A DNA stretch of 64,000 nucleotides from Lutraria lutraria (taxonomy: Eukaryota; Mollusca; Bivalvia; Venerida; Mactridae), in assembly GCA_964023205.1 (NCBI GenBank), contig OZ026835.1, forward strand, positions 14,838,414-14,902,413, written 5' to 3'. Positions within the stretch are counted from its first letter, which is position 1; every line of letters begins with the position of its first letter. Position numbers and translations under genes: made by a program. Positions 40,201 to 52,174 of this stretch are shown here, in pieces. The notes below the pieces were generated by a model. It made no database searches. It had not been told where the DNA came from and saw nothing but the letters and a program-made list of their open reading frames with translations.

Positions 40201-43200
40201 AAAGCTGATTTAGAGATGAAACAAACTGCAATTCTACATGAAGACACAACTGACTCTGAGGTAAGTAGAAGAATTCTGATATAAATTTTGCACAATATTA
40301 TATCCCGGCTCCAAATTGTTGTTTTTCCATTTGTCAAAATTTAATAATCTCATATAATTAATTACAGATCTATAAATATTTATAGGCTGAATATTTTCTA
40401 CCGAAATGTCCGCGTTACCCAAGATTTTATCAAAATAATTGGGCTAGAGGAAGTAACATCAATTGGATGAATATTTGGATCATTAAAAAACAACATCCTA
40501 AATGCCATGCTGAGCTGAAACAGGCTAGTCTCAGTAAGTAATAAGATATATCACTCAAATTGATTTCTGTTTGATATGAGATAAGTTCTGCTAAATCCAA
40601 GTATTATATATTGATGAGGCCAATAGCTCAGGGCAAGCAATTCAATGTGATACAAATATGGAGTCTCTCCATATGTGTCCCTGAAATAATGCTGAAAACC
40701 AGATGTTGATAAGCAGAAAAAGGTACTAATGACAATAGTATTCTCAATGAAGTTTTACTTTCTATCTTTAAGCTTGGACAATCTCGTGAAAGTATACAAA
40801 GACTGGAATCTGAGTCGGATGAGTTTGAACATAGCTTAGAGGAAATCTTGGAAAGAGATCTGGATATTGAGAGTGATAAGGAGCACACGGATCATGAGGT
40901 AAGGGATATAGATAAACATACTGGCATACTTTCTGATAAGGCTGTAGAAGCAAAGTTTGTCCTCATACTCATAGTAAAGGATTATTCACAAGTTTTTAAT
41001 TTTAAGCTTTTATAAGAATTGAAAAATTAGTTGAATTGTGCTAGACATGTTATTTGGCAGGTATTTTTCATATGCCTGAAATACTTGATTGTATAGTTAT
41101 AATAAACGATCTAGATTAACAGTACAGTAAATTATACTTGTTGTATTTTTGTAAATAAGATATTTCTCACTTATTTTTGTTCTAATGAAACATAATTGTA
41201 CTTAAATATCAAAAGGAGTGGCTCAGTCAGCTCTTTATGTACATTGTAATGGAATGTTTCAATAATACAGTGTTAACTTCATGACTTCTTTCTGTTTCAC
41301 ATATCTTTTCATATTAAGATATTTTATAAAACAAGCAGTTTTCTGTAGCAAATATTTGCCTGTGTAACAACATTCTTCCTGAATACCAGCTCCTTCAATG
41401 AAATTTAATTTGATGAAGATCTCGTTGGAAATGAGATAACTGTCATATATCAACTGAAAATATTGGTTAAATATTGCATCTTCATTAAATCAAATTGAGA
41501 AGAAAATGTCGAAAAATCAAACTTTTCAGATTCAGGAAGAAATTGCTGTACCTGAGGACAAGACAGAGGAAGGAAGAGAAGATATTGAGGAGGAAGAAAG
41601 TGTTGCCATGGAAACAAAGACACCTGTTCCTGCAGAAACCCCTGAGTCCCCTCCAGCTACAACACCTATACCTGACCAGCTTGAGGAACCACAAGGTAAA
41701 GAATTATATCATTTACATTAAAAACTCATTTAGCAAACACCTCAGTATGAAAACTTACTCATTATATGTTGAAATATAAAAGATTTATTGAATATTGATC
41801 TAAAAATAAGTGTTTGTTATAAACTTTTAAATCCATATAATTATATTATGAATTGTCTCTCATATTTACAAACTGTTGAAATGAAGCTCTACATTTTTAT
41901 CTTCATTGATTTACTCTTTTCTTTGAACAATTCAGAATTTATTTCTGTGGAAACCATTTTTTACAGAAAAAGCCCATGATACATCAGTAGAGACACAGAA
42001 TGAGTCTGCTGCAGAACTTGAGATTAGTGAGATATCAGAAGATGAATCTATCAGTGAAGATGAGTATCAGAAACTTCTCGAAGAAGAGTATGCTCTCAAG
42101 TTAGAAGAAGAGGAACTTCTCGCCATTGGTAAGTTTTGTTCAGATTTTTTTGTATCGATAGGGATGGGGCATATTGTTTTTGACCTGTCTGCCTGTCTGT
42201 TTGCCTGTTTGTTTGTACCAAACTTTAACCTTACCTATAAAATTCCTATGTTGGTTCCTCATGACAGCTTCTACAGGACCTGTTCATTTTCAGGCCAGTA
42301 GGTCAAGGATCAAGGTCATGGGGGCATTGTGTTTTACAAAACAGATCTTGTTTACTGATATCTCAGTCTGTATTGTATGTTTTGAAAGATTTTGATATAC
42401 ATTTTGTAACTTGGTATATAAGTTAACTATAATGAGATGATGAGTCATGAACATCAACCAGACTCATAGTTCAAAGGTCAAGGTCGCAAGCTTTCCAGCA
42501 GGCTCAACATGTTGCTGTGTGTATTTGTCATTTATAGAGAAGGAATGTTTTATGAAATCTATGTTGTTATTATAGAAGGTGAACTGCCACACATAATTGA
42601 TGTTAATTTTGCAGAAAGTGAACTAAGAAAGAAGATAGAGACAGAACAATGTGAAGCTGAAAGATTACAACAAGAAATTGATGAACTTCAATATTTACGA
42701 CAAGATAGTGATGAGGAAATACTCAGTACTTCATCAGGTGAGAAACATCTTAATACATTATACACATATACCTAGTGGTGAAAAATATATGTAAACAACC
42801 ACTTTGATAATGACATTAATTTTAAAAAGGCATCTTATTACATATACTCATATATCTAATGTTAAAAAACAGTATCATGTTTGTAAGTAATTCACCCTTT
42901 ATAAAACTAGCATTAATTTTAAGAAACATCTCATTGTATATACTCATATACCTAATGTTGATACTGAAAGTTGGAGTCAATTAATTCATAAGAGCTTATG
43001 TGAAACTGATTAAGAATAAATCATTCTTTTGATGGAAAAAATTCCATCAAAAGAATGATTTATTCTTAATCAGTTTCTGTTTCAAGTCCCCATGCAGTAG
43101 CCTCTCCTTATTCAAAATGATAAATATACATGTTCTGGTATAATTTTGTATTTTGTTATGTTTTCATTCAAATGCTATCTAATCAATGATTATAAGGTCA

Positions 43201-45101
43201 GCCATTGGTGCTTGTAAAAATAGTGATATTTCTTTTACTTTTATGTAAATAATTGAGGTTAAAGATGGGTTTTATTAATTTACTATTAATTTAGTAAAAG
43301 ACATGGTTAAATGTGTGCAAGTGTGCTACAATTTCATCAGAAAAAAAATGTTTTAAATCACCATTTAATTGATTGGGGAATTAAGTTGTCATCCAAGACT
43401 GTAAATTAAACAAATATTTTGTATTCAATTCTGTATTTGTGTAATAGCATATGTGAAATAAAAACATTTTTATAAAATGATAAAGTATATGAATACATGT
43501 AGATAAGTTTTTATCATTAATTCAGTGTAATTATTGATTATATATATTTATGGTGAAGACAAGCTAGATGTCAGATCCTCTTATTACTACAGTACAATGT
43601 ATGCTACAGGTATTATATTGTATCAGGAATGACTCAGTATGAAATATTGATATAAAATGCACTTTGTACAAAACAGCAAACATTTTAAATGAAGTTTTTT
43701 TTGTATGGACATTTTGTATCATTTTAAAATAAACACAATACAAGCTTGTAAGCACTGCATTAACACATAGTCATGGTCAATGCATTTGTTATTTCCTTTT
43801 TTCTGTTGTTGTTGTTGTTTTCGATATATAAACATTCTTTATGATTGTACAATTCCTAAAAATAATATACCTGTACTTAAGACACAATATCAGAGAGTTT
43901 TACTGGATAAATGAGGTTTATTTCATTGACTAAATTGCCTTTTATATGAACACTACACACATTATGTTTAAACTATTGGCTGGTCTCATTAATTTACTCA
44001 ATACAAAATGCTTTAAAAATATTTTGCTTTTACTTAAATACTTTACATACATATACAAATTGTATTTCTAAATTGTTACATATTTTACCTTATTTTTTTG
44101 CATTTTTGATTTATAAGTTTCAGTCATTGTTTTGTATTCTTACTTAAAAGTATAGTTACAAGCTATTTCATATATTTTTAATATTTTTATGCTTTATTCT
44201 ATATCTAATTGTTATTAAGTGACTTTTTGATAAGGTGTGCGGATGAATGTTCAAATATATGAATAAATATCAGTTACATAATCATTGTTTATACTGAATT
44301 ATTTTACCTACTGTTGGAACAAAATCTCTCACAGTCACACAGACAATATGGTAAACTGTATAATGTGTGTTACAATTATTTGTTTACAGACAGTAGTTAT
44401 GAAAGTGAAGATGAAGACGATTTACAGGAAATTCTTAATCAGCTGATAAAAGAAAATGAAGAGTTAGAGGTAAGAGTCTTATGTTTGTTATTTAATAATC
44501 TGTGTAGCAAAATTCTTTACTGCATTTCAAAAAAAAAATCACTTACAGATTTCTGTTGTCAAATATTGAACACATGTATTGTTTCCTTGCTATAATATCA
44601 TGAAGTTGAGATGCGGACATGCATAGAATGATGTCGAAAACCATAATGTCAATTTCTGGCATCCTAATTGAAGATAAACTGATCACATGGTCCGTCTGTC
44701 TGTTTGTCCTAAGTATGTTAGCATTGAAGAGATTTTTATGATAGTCTAGTCTGCTCAGGTAGGCAGGTGTTAATCATAATTTTTACTTCAGGTTCCAGAA
44801 TTTGGTCTCATAGGTTATTTAGAATGCTTGAGTGCCTGTTCACAACTGTCCTCTGACATCCTTTATTTTGAAATTACCATTTTCATTCTTTGACTGAAAT
44901 ATTTTTGTGTGTTAGTCATACCAAGTTGATGATTTGTCTTTTCAGAGTGATAATTCTGAGTTGTGTTCAAATATCCATAAAGAAAGAATGATTTGTCTCG
45001 CTGTGAAAGTCCAGATTGGTTTATTACAACAAAAACAAGTACAGAATTCAGCAAATAATGACACTTTTAATGAAAAAGAATCACTTATTGAATTTGATTG
45101 A
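27319..45101 (+). CDS. RALBP1: RalA-binding protein 1 (RLIP76), RhoGAP and Ral effector
   Basis: Seventeen coding exons: 27319-27346, 27846-27966, 35247-35319, 35953-36070, 36258-36386, 36994-37197, 37493-37611, 38259-38389, 38682-38883, 39194-39322, 39706-40260, 40773-40898, 41530-41695, 41967-42128, 42615-42737, 44390-44469, 44946-45101. All have GT-AG sites and matching phases; 873 aa (human 655). The N-terminus is Lys-rich (KKEGGKKKDGKKDKKEKG, SPSKMKKGKAF). The RhoGAP domain spans ~118-310, with arginine finger GIYRISG, FLRELPEPVL and VSIVLSPTMQ. The Ral-binding coiled coil follows (KEEQIWEVQRVCTQLKRK). Exons 11-14 are acidic and absent at this length from vertebrate RalBP1. The C-terminal coiled coil (EEELLAI, ESELRKKIE, NQLIKENEELE) is conserved. 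The family binds Ral-GTP, stimulates GTP hydrolysis by Cdc42/Rac, and links Ral to endocytosis. The first exon (9 codons) is the least certain. Confidence 0.93.
31218..31280. repeat. (TTGA)n microsatellite
   Basis: About 16 perfect tetranucleotide copies in RALBP1 intron 2. Confidence 0.95.
32230..32503. mobile_element. MITE with ~16-bp TIRs and TA flanks
   Basis: Left end TAGTGTAACTTCTG and right end CAGAAGTTACACTG are inverted repeats flanked by TA. The interior repeats 'TTCAGAATT' and 'GGAATTCAGAAGT' motifs in both orientations. It lies in RALBP1 intron 2 and is probably another Tc1/mariner or pogo-type MITE family. Confidence 0.6.
33305..33705. repeat. Minisatellite, ~20-bp unit ACACTCTCATACAGGTAAAC
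   Basis: About 18 imperfect copies immediately left of the mariner element in RALBP1 intron 2. Most units contain CAGGTAAAC, which is a splice-donor consensus in the sense direction. Confidence 0.92.
33713..35129. mobile_element. Decayed mariner-family transposon, 1,417 bp
   Basis: Terminal inverted repeats of at least 27 bp begin CGAGGGGTGATCGAAAATTA and are mirrored at the right end. The element is flanked by the TA duplication diagnostic of Tc1/mariner (33711-33712 and 35130-35131). Broken transposase coding lies on the minus strand. The length is near the ~1.3 kb usual for mariner. It lies in RALBP1 intron 2. Confidence 0.9.
33952..34744 (-). pseudogene. Mariner transposase pseudogene
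   Basis: Recognisable blocks in order: an N-terminal helix-turn-helix part (NPLENRAVIK, then ELGNTATQTYEMMQKTS after a stop or frameshift), the linker and first catalytic region (VSARWIPRLLS, FLQRIATIDEYW, where TIDE replaces the usual TGDE), LKKAHVSKSAGKQ, and the C-terminal end (LKSALRGNSF, GEYFEK). Several stops and frameshifts interrupt it. The stretch that should carry the second and third catalytic Asp, between the SAGK block and the LRGNSF block, is missing. It cannot encode an active transposase. Confidence 0.85.
37635..38000. mobile_element. Tigger/pogo-like MITE with another MITE inserted in it
   Basis: The outer ends are CAGTAAAACCTGGATATTAA and the inverse ending AGTTTTACTG, flanked by TA. 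A family B MITE (37723-37899) interrupts it. Together they fill most of the intron between RALBP1 exons 7 and 8. Confidence 0.6.
37723..37899. mobile_element. Tigger/pogo-like MITE (family B, copy 2)
   Basis: Ends CAACCAAACCTGT and ACAGGTTGACTG, with TA flanks. The interior has repeated 'GGCCTTTATT' and 'GGTGGCC' motifs as in 5415-5592. Confidence 0.65.
38990..39095 (-). repeat. SINE family 3 fragment
   Basis: 'TTCACCTAACCAGTATTCC' and 'TCTAACCGGTACTAATTAAC' match the inverted SINE at 6030-6258. It lies in the intron between RALBP1 exons 9 and 10. Confidence 0.55.
40386..40533 (+). other. Candidate orphan or alternative exon in RALBP1 intron 11
   Basis: A 148-base stretch open in the frame entering from RALBP1 exon 11 (phase 0), bounded by a TTATAG acceptor and an A|GTAAGT donor. 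It encodes 49 residues with a globular, Cys/Trp/Tyr-rich composition (CPRYPRFYQNNWARG, NWMNIWIIKKQHPKCH) quite unlike the acidic flanking exons. It leaves in phase 1, so joining exon 12 at 40773 gives an immediate stop, whereas joining exon 14 at 41967 keeps frame. It could be an alternative exon, a poison exon, or part of another gene. Confidence 0.4.
43002..43077. repeat. Perfect inverted repeat, 36-bp arms, 4-base loop
   Basis: Arms 43002-43037 and 43042-43077 are exact reverse complements. They begin GAAACTGATTAAGAATAAAT. No flanking duplication is seen. It lies in the intron between RALBP1 exons 15 and 16. Confidence 0.9.
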
Positions 45102-45332
45102 AGCTAAAGATTAAGTGACATGATTTGAGTATTGAGAGAAAAATGATACCACTTTCACATGGATCTGATATTTGCTGTTGCATAAACATTCTCTCTGATG
45201 TAGTTCAATGATCAAAGTGCTATCCCAGTTCATGAAGTTATATGAAGTTTACTGAGAGATGATGTATTGTGTTATATGTCTCCTAAACCTTTATTTGTTA
45301 GATCTTCTAGTTAAGTGATGTAGTAACAGCAC

Positions 45333-45338
45333 AATAAA
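45333..45338 (+). terminator. Candidate RALBP1 poly(A) signal
   Basis: AATAAA 232 bases after the stop codon. Other A-rich hexamers follow (for example near 45737), so the true 3' end is uncertain. Confidence 0.35.
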
Positions 45339-46491
45339 GCTCTTGATGTATGATTGTTAAAATGCCTCCATTTAGCAAAAGCAGACATGTTGAGTTTTGC
45401 CAGTTTTTCTTATAATCCCTCAAATTCTTCTGCATTCATATAATAATACCATGAAACATATATTTTATTTCTTTCACTTTTTGACTTCTCAGAACATTTG
45501 TAGTTGACCATTTTTCCATTTTTTCACCTCCAGATTTTAACTTTGACCTTTGTCCAAGAAGGTCAAGGTCATATAGCTCAAAATCTCATTTTTTAATTTT
45601 TTTTTTTACTAATTGCCACTTCTTGAAGGCAGACATGTATTTGTAGAACAATACTCAATAGCTTTTAAGAGATACAGAGGAAGAGCATGTGATAGTGTTA
45701 GCTAATCAGCTGCCAATTATTTTGTCAATTGTTTCAATAAAAAAGAGTATTACAAAGTAACAATTGTCATTAATTGACTCATTATATTTCCCTACATCTA
45801 ATTGAATTATTACATACATGTATACTTAATCAAATAAGTGTGATGTTCATGTTATGTGAAGTATTTGTTGATTAGATTAGGATGTTGAACTAAGTTTAAA
45901 CTATGAACTAAATGTCATAATTATTCAATTTACCTAATGTTTTATATCTATGATGTATTTGATAAACCATGTAGTTTTTATTATCAATGTTCATAAATAT
46001 ATTGATACATTCCTACATACAATCATGAATTATACAAATTCTATACTCATCATATTCATTTTTTCTGTATAATCCATTTATGAATAGATCATGGATATTA
46101 TTCTATTTATAGGCTATTTATGGGGAAAACCCAGTCTTGTATGTATAATGAACATTGTTTCATGCTAGTCTTGAAGATATTTTTTGCCTTTTGTTTTATT
46201 CATACAAATATTCTAGTGTGTTTTCTTGTATACAATATTATCACAAAAGCCCTTGAGATGTAAGAAATATAATATTCAATAATTTTGTAGCCTCTATGTG
46301 ATTGTTTATTTATTAAGTAACATAAGTTTCATATCTTAAGAGGATATGTCAGAAGTCTTTTGGTAGTTTGTTTTACTAATTGTTTTCTTTTGATACAGTC
46401 AGTGCCTCAGATTTACAACACCTACTTTATAGCACACGTTCTTTATATATCTTTCTATCTTAATAGACAAAATAAACCTCTGAATTTAGGT

Positions 46492-46674
46492 CATTTGAGT
46501 ATAAAGGCCATTTATTGGTTGACCATTGTAAAGGTCGCCTGAGTACTAGTTTAAAGGTCATTTATTGGTTGACCATTGTAAAGGTCGCCCGAGTACCAGT
46601 ATAAAGGTCATTTATTGGTTGACCATTGTAAAGGTCGCCTGAGTACTAGTATAAAGGTCATTTATTGGTTAACC
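46492..46674. repeat. Tandem repeat, 50-bp unit, ~3.5 copies
   Basis: Units of ATAAAGGTCATTTATTGGTT plus GACCATTGTAAAGGTCGCCT plus GAGTACTAGT are nearly identical. The vocabulary (AAAGGTC, ATTTATTGG) resembles the family B MITE interior. Confidence 0.92.
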
Positions 46675-47204
46675 TTATGTGTAAGATTTACTGTATGGAT
46701 GCAGATATTTATCTTCAATGTGTTGTGTTTGATTATATAACATCACTGATATTTACAGTGTTACTCCTGTGTGATGTCTGTGTATTATATGATAATTTAA
46801 TCCTTACGATTATTGGATGTTTTTGTTTTACGATATTATTGTATTATAAATGCCATATAAGTGCAATAAAGATATATATAACTGAATTACTTGTACTTAA
46901 TAATTTGATATGGTTAACCATTACATTAATTGCGATTTTCTCTTCCGATGTGTGTTTGAACCCTGAATGTGGTACATATTCCCTATGATTATCTATTTTT
47001 TGTGTGTCTTGTGCCCATCCTCTGCAGTTGATCATTCATGTGAAGAACAAGATTAAAAACAGAATCCATGAAAGCTGATTTATTTTTTAGCATCTTTTAC
47101 TTTGAACCATCATGTAACTGTGAGCCAGCCATAAATGTTGTAGAAGAAAATTTGATCACATGACCTCTGGAGGAGGAATCCAAAACCCATCTTAAAAGGC
47201 AGGT

Positions 47205-47885
47205 ACAGTACTAGTAAGTCTGGATTACCTGCCCCTTGATATAAGATATATTTAACAGGGACCCAGACTAGTACTGTACTAATTAGTCTGGATTACCTGT
47301 CCCTGACACTACTTGGTCTGAGATATATTAAACAGGGAACCAGACTAGTACTGTACTAATTAGTCTGGATTACCTGTCCCTGACACTACTTGATCGGAGA
47401 TATATTAAACAGGGAACCAGACTAGTACTGTACTAATTAGTCTGGATTACCTGCCCCTGACACAACTTGATTGAAGATACACAGGGAACCAGACTAGTAC
47501 TGTACTAATTAGTCTGGATTACCTGTCCCTGACACTACTTGATCGGAGATATATTAAACAGGGAACCAGACTAGTATTGTACTTATTAGTCTGGATTACC
47601 TGCCCCTGACACAACTTGATTGAAGATACACAGGGAACCAGACTAGTACTGTACTAATTAGTCTGGATTACCTGTCCCTGACACTACTTGATCGGAGATA
47701 TATTAAACAGGGAACCAGACTAGTACTGTACTAATTAGTCTGGGTTACCTGTCCCTGACACTACTTGATCGGAGATATATTAAACAGGGAACCAGACTAG
47801 TACTGTACTAATTAGTCTGGATTACCTGCCCCTGACTCTACTTGATGGAAGATAAATTAAACAGGGAACCAGACTAGTACTGTAC
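47205..47885. repeat. Satellite array, 77-bp unit (with 68-bp variants), ~9 copies
   Basis: Each unit contains CCAGACTA...TAGTCTGG, an 8-bp inverted repeat around GTACTGTACTAAT, then ATTACCTGTCCCTGACACTA and CTTGATCGGAGATATATTAA. Two copies lack about 9 bases. It is intergenic. Confidence 0.93.
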
Positions 47886-50800
47886 AAGATCATGTCTTGC
47901 AGTTATGGTATAATTCAAATAAAACAAATACAGAATATGCAAAGAAGGGTTTATTTTATTTTTAGTAACTATGACATGCTGTCTAAACATGAACTATCAA
48001 ATATATAAATATATACTGTTGTACATTAATTACATGCATATTATACAACTATACAAATACTAAATATATATAAAAAAGACTGATATAAAAAAATCTTTTT
48101 TTATCATTCTAAAGAACAGACAGAAAAGAATAATCAAGAATGGTATGAATATAGTATATAAGCCAATTATGGCTTAATTATTAGTCCCTACAGACATTTC
48201 TTGTGACATGATGAGTGTAAATCCTTAGTGATCCAACCAAGTAAACAAATCCTGCCAGTATAATGTTCCCTGTAAAAGTACCAATGTATGAAATAGATTA
48301 TTTAGTATAAATCACTCTATGATTAAATGTCATATAAACATACCAATAAGTGAAATGATAAAAAAATATGATAGAAGAAAATTACCTTTCTTTTCTATTT
48401 GTTCCAATCCCAAAATGAGGTAGATTTTCATGATAAAAATATCAGACACTACTTTTAAGATTAAACCTCAAAAATAATATTTTTACTATCACACTTCTAA
48501 TACCTAAAATTTTCAACAATCAATTATCCAAGATCTCATCAGAAGTATTTGTGAGAAACTAGTAATGTTTATATAAATTAAGTTGACACTTATTCATTTT
48601 AAACCTGATCATGCCTTAGCACAGACACTTGTGAAGATGTTTCCTGGGTTGGTAAACATCTATCAAGGTCGTATTCAGCGATTTTTCTAAACATGATCAA
48701 ATCTCAGCATGACTTTCACCAATTCAAACCTACAAACTGTGGCTCAGAGGTCAGTCATGTTACCCTTACACCTTTGAGATACCTCAGTACTGACAATATA
48801 TGATGTACACAAAAGGTAATAATATAACAATAACTTAATTGACAAACATCTTGTACACAAAATAATATGTTCTAAACTCTTACAGGCAATGAATCTGTAC
48901 CAATGAATGTTATGCTCAATGTCAAAGCAAAGCTTAAACAATCAATTAAAACAAAATGTAATATCTAGTATCTATAAGTTGATAGAATAGTAAACAGTAA
49001 ATGTAAGAATATGAGGGTAGGTATACTAAAATAATAGACTTCTACATGTTTCTGGTTATTAAAAAAAGAAGATATATACAATTAATCGTTTAATTAACGG
49101 ATGAACTTTGAGCAAGACTCGACAAAAACTTTATATTATCAAAAAACAGTGTTCATAAATGGTATAACACCAATAAATGTGCCCATCTCTACTGTAAGAC
49201 TAAGTCTCATTTTACAGTGACCATGTAAATTGTAAGAAAAAATACCTTTAATGAAACAAGGAGTAGAACTGAAAAATGTGTGTGCTAATTGTTTACTAAT
49301 CAACCCTATTTTTCAACCCCACTCAAAAATTTGAAATATACAATTTGTAATTAGCATCATGAGTTAGCACCCCTAATTATTAAAACTTCAATTGCATGAA
49401 TATATATTTATTCACAGATTCAATTCAGAATGTGCAATCAGCTAATTGACAATCAAAATTAAATTACAATATTTCAGAAAACTATTTGACCATGAATTAA
49501 TTAGGCCAAGACATGGGATGATCTTCAATTCCCTGAAAAATAAATTATTCCTCAGTAAGATTGATACATGAGTTATTGTATAGATCTGTTTACATAGACA
49601 CCACAGACATAATAGGACATTTAACAGACTAACATTCCCTAGCAAAAGTAATGGATCTTTGCAAGTTTGAGCACACTGATACAGGAATAATGTACATCTA
49701 CTTGAAATACACCAATAGGAGCACTGTATGTGGAATAAAAGATCACTTCTATGTATAATTAACAATTATGAAATAACATAATTATGATTTAGGTCATCAT
49801 TTGATTGAATTTTGCACTTCATAGGATATCCTGAATTCTTCAATAAAATTGTACAACATCAATGTCAGACAGAATTGTAATAAAAAACAAGGATTTGTAT
49901 AAGAGAACTTTAAATTCATCTGAATTTAACAAAATACATTGAACATAAAATGAAATATGAGAATATAGTCAGATCTTTTAGAATACATCACAGAATTATA
50001 ACTGGTTCATAAGTCCAGGATTCATACTAAAAAAAAATAGAAACAAAAAAATAAAAAACTTGATTAATGCCAACTATCAAATCAATGACACACATCACAT
50101 ACAAATGCAGGCTTATGTTCAACATTGTGGTCAAGTCTAGTAAAAAATAAAATCTATTTTAGTATGAAAATTAATCGTAAACATATTTGATGAAGTCTAT
50201 AATTTATTGACTACAAGCAGTATAAATTGCATAGTTGATGCAATTTGTGTCAAGGCAACAGATCACAGTGTTAATACAAAGAATTTCATGAATATATCAA
50301 TATGCTTAAACATCAAAAGACAAAACGTCTGATGAGAAAACAGTAAGAATTTAGTTATGAATATATTATGGCTGTTTAATACTGGATTTCTACCTCAGTA
50401 ATTACATGGGAATACACCTCAAAACATAACAATACAACATTGAAGCACACTCTAGTATTAACTACAATATCTTTTAAATATCACTTAAAATGTTATACAA
50501 ATTTAACAACGATTATACAGGAACAGTCAAATCCATGCTAAATTACAACCGTTCAACAATCACCAAACAAACTACCTGTCAATAAAGATTGGTAGTTCAA
50601 TTTCTAAAATTCCTACCTGTGAACATAAATGTGACATCAGTAATAAAAGAAAAACACTTCAAATGAGAAATCTGTTGATTTGGGGGGGGGGGGGATCACT
50701 GTAAATTGACCTGTTTTCCCAGGCTTTTGTCGTAAAGGCACAATGATATAAATATTTAGAAAATTAAAGTTCTAGGTATTATTGTGGGTAGATGTAGTAA

Positions 50801-52174
50801 CAAATGATTAAGAGGTCCCTAAACGATGGTTGATTGGAAAACCACTTATGGAAAACAACACTAAGTGGTTTTCTTAGTACATTATCTTCATTGGATTATT
50901 AATGTGCATTTTGTAACAAAATAGAAGAAGAATTTCATTACTGGTCCAAAGAAAAAAGTCCAATATCTGGACATAAACATAAATGTAAAAAAAATACAAT
51001 AAAAAAAAATATATAATATTTGAGCATCAACGAAAATTCAGAAGAAAGGCACACTTTATATGAATAACATGTACACAATACAAGGCAGGTTAGGAGTCTT
51101 GGATAATTAACATTATAATTATGCTGTATATCAAAGCCATAATGTTCAAATAAAGGCAAGAGTAACTAAATAATTGTCCGAAAGTACTTGAACTAAATGT
51201 TACAAATACATTCCAGTCTGTCTTTCCCAGATATATTATCAGCAGCAGTTTTAAGTGAATTTTGATTTTTTATGAGAAAGAATATTGTAGTCTCATCAGA
51301 TAAAAGTTTATGAATAAGAAAAATAGTAATTTATATTAGCAATGAACTGTACATGCACTGTATGATCTAAATCATGTATATTATTATATAAATATATATC
51401 ATAAACATGTTCAACAATCACAATTGATTTTTAGTTAAATTTTAACACAAGAAAAAAGTACATATGCTGAAATACGTAGAAAAATATGCACCAATATGAG
51501 AAATGTAAAGAAAAAGGGAACAAAAAGAATGAAAAAAGGTATTTTTGACAAAAAAAATATAAGCCTGAGTCAAAATATTTTACAGGCTATAAAACACAGC
51601 CAGAACATCACAATCATAAGTAAAACATTTAATGATGTTTAATCCTTATATCTGTGATACAGGACAGTCCATTTTATTACAGAACACAAGGATATAAGTG
51701 AATTTGAAAAAAAATCACCAATAAATTTTCATTTCTTTCAAGCACAAAGAATAAGAATCTGTTTCTTTGTTGAAAGTAAAACAAACATGTTACCCTTATA
51801 AACCATGACAACATGTGAATTTAAATAATATTTATATTAAATTTTATGAACCTAACAACAGCTTTTAAGCCCTTTCAACACATTGCTTTATAAAGAAATA
51901 CCAGCTTATAGTACATTCACAAAACAACAATGATTATCAGATACTTAAACAAAACTGATTGGCACATTACAATGTTAGTTAATTACTATTTGTTCTATAT
52001 AAAATTATAAGATACATACACCTTACAAATATTACTAGTTGTACAATAATCAATAATGTTCTTTTTGCGTGCCGTGTCACCTGATCAACTTGAATATGAA
52101 AATGAACTAGTCCAACCTTATAATAGATCTGATTAGGAGGTTGAGTTCATTATGAAAATCAGGGTTAAACAAGT

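Larger units (their letters stand above)
45102..52174. other. Spacer between convergent RALBP1 and TRPA genes
   Basis: About 7 kb containing the 3' UTRs of both genes and two tandem arrays (46492-46674 and 47205-47885). A poly-G run lies near 50684. The remaining sequence is AT-rich with no supported gene. An ORF of 107 codons at 46665-46988 has no homology or splice support. Confidence 0.6.

Noticed and set aside
39972..40337. 121-codon Ser/Thr-rich ORF antisense to RALBP1 exon 11
   Set aside because: It is the complement of an acidic low-complexity exon, which gives open Ser/Thr/Val-rich antisense frames; the sense frame fits the gene.
46665..46988. 107-codon hydrophobic ORF in the RALBP1-TRPA spacer
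   Set aside because: AT-rich sequence readily yields hydrophobic ORFs of this size by chance; no homology, acceptor or conserved start.
47205..47885. CRISPR-like array
   Set aside because: Units are contiguous tandem repeats without unique spacers, and the genome is eukaryotic.
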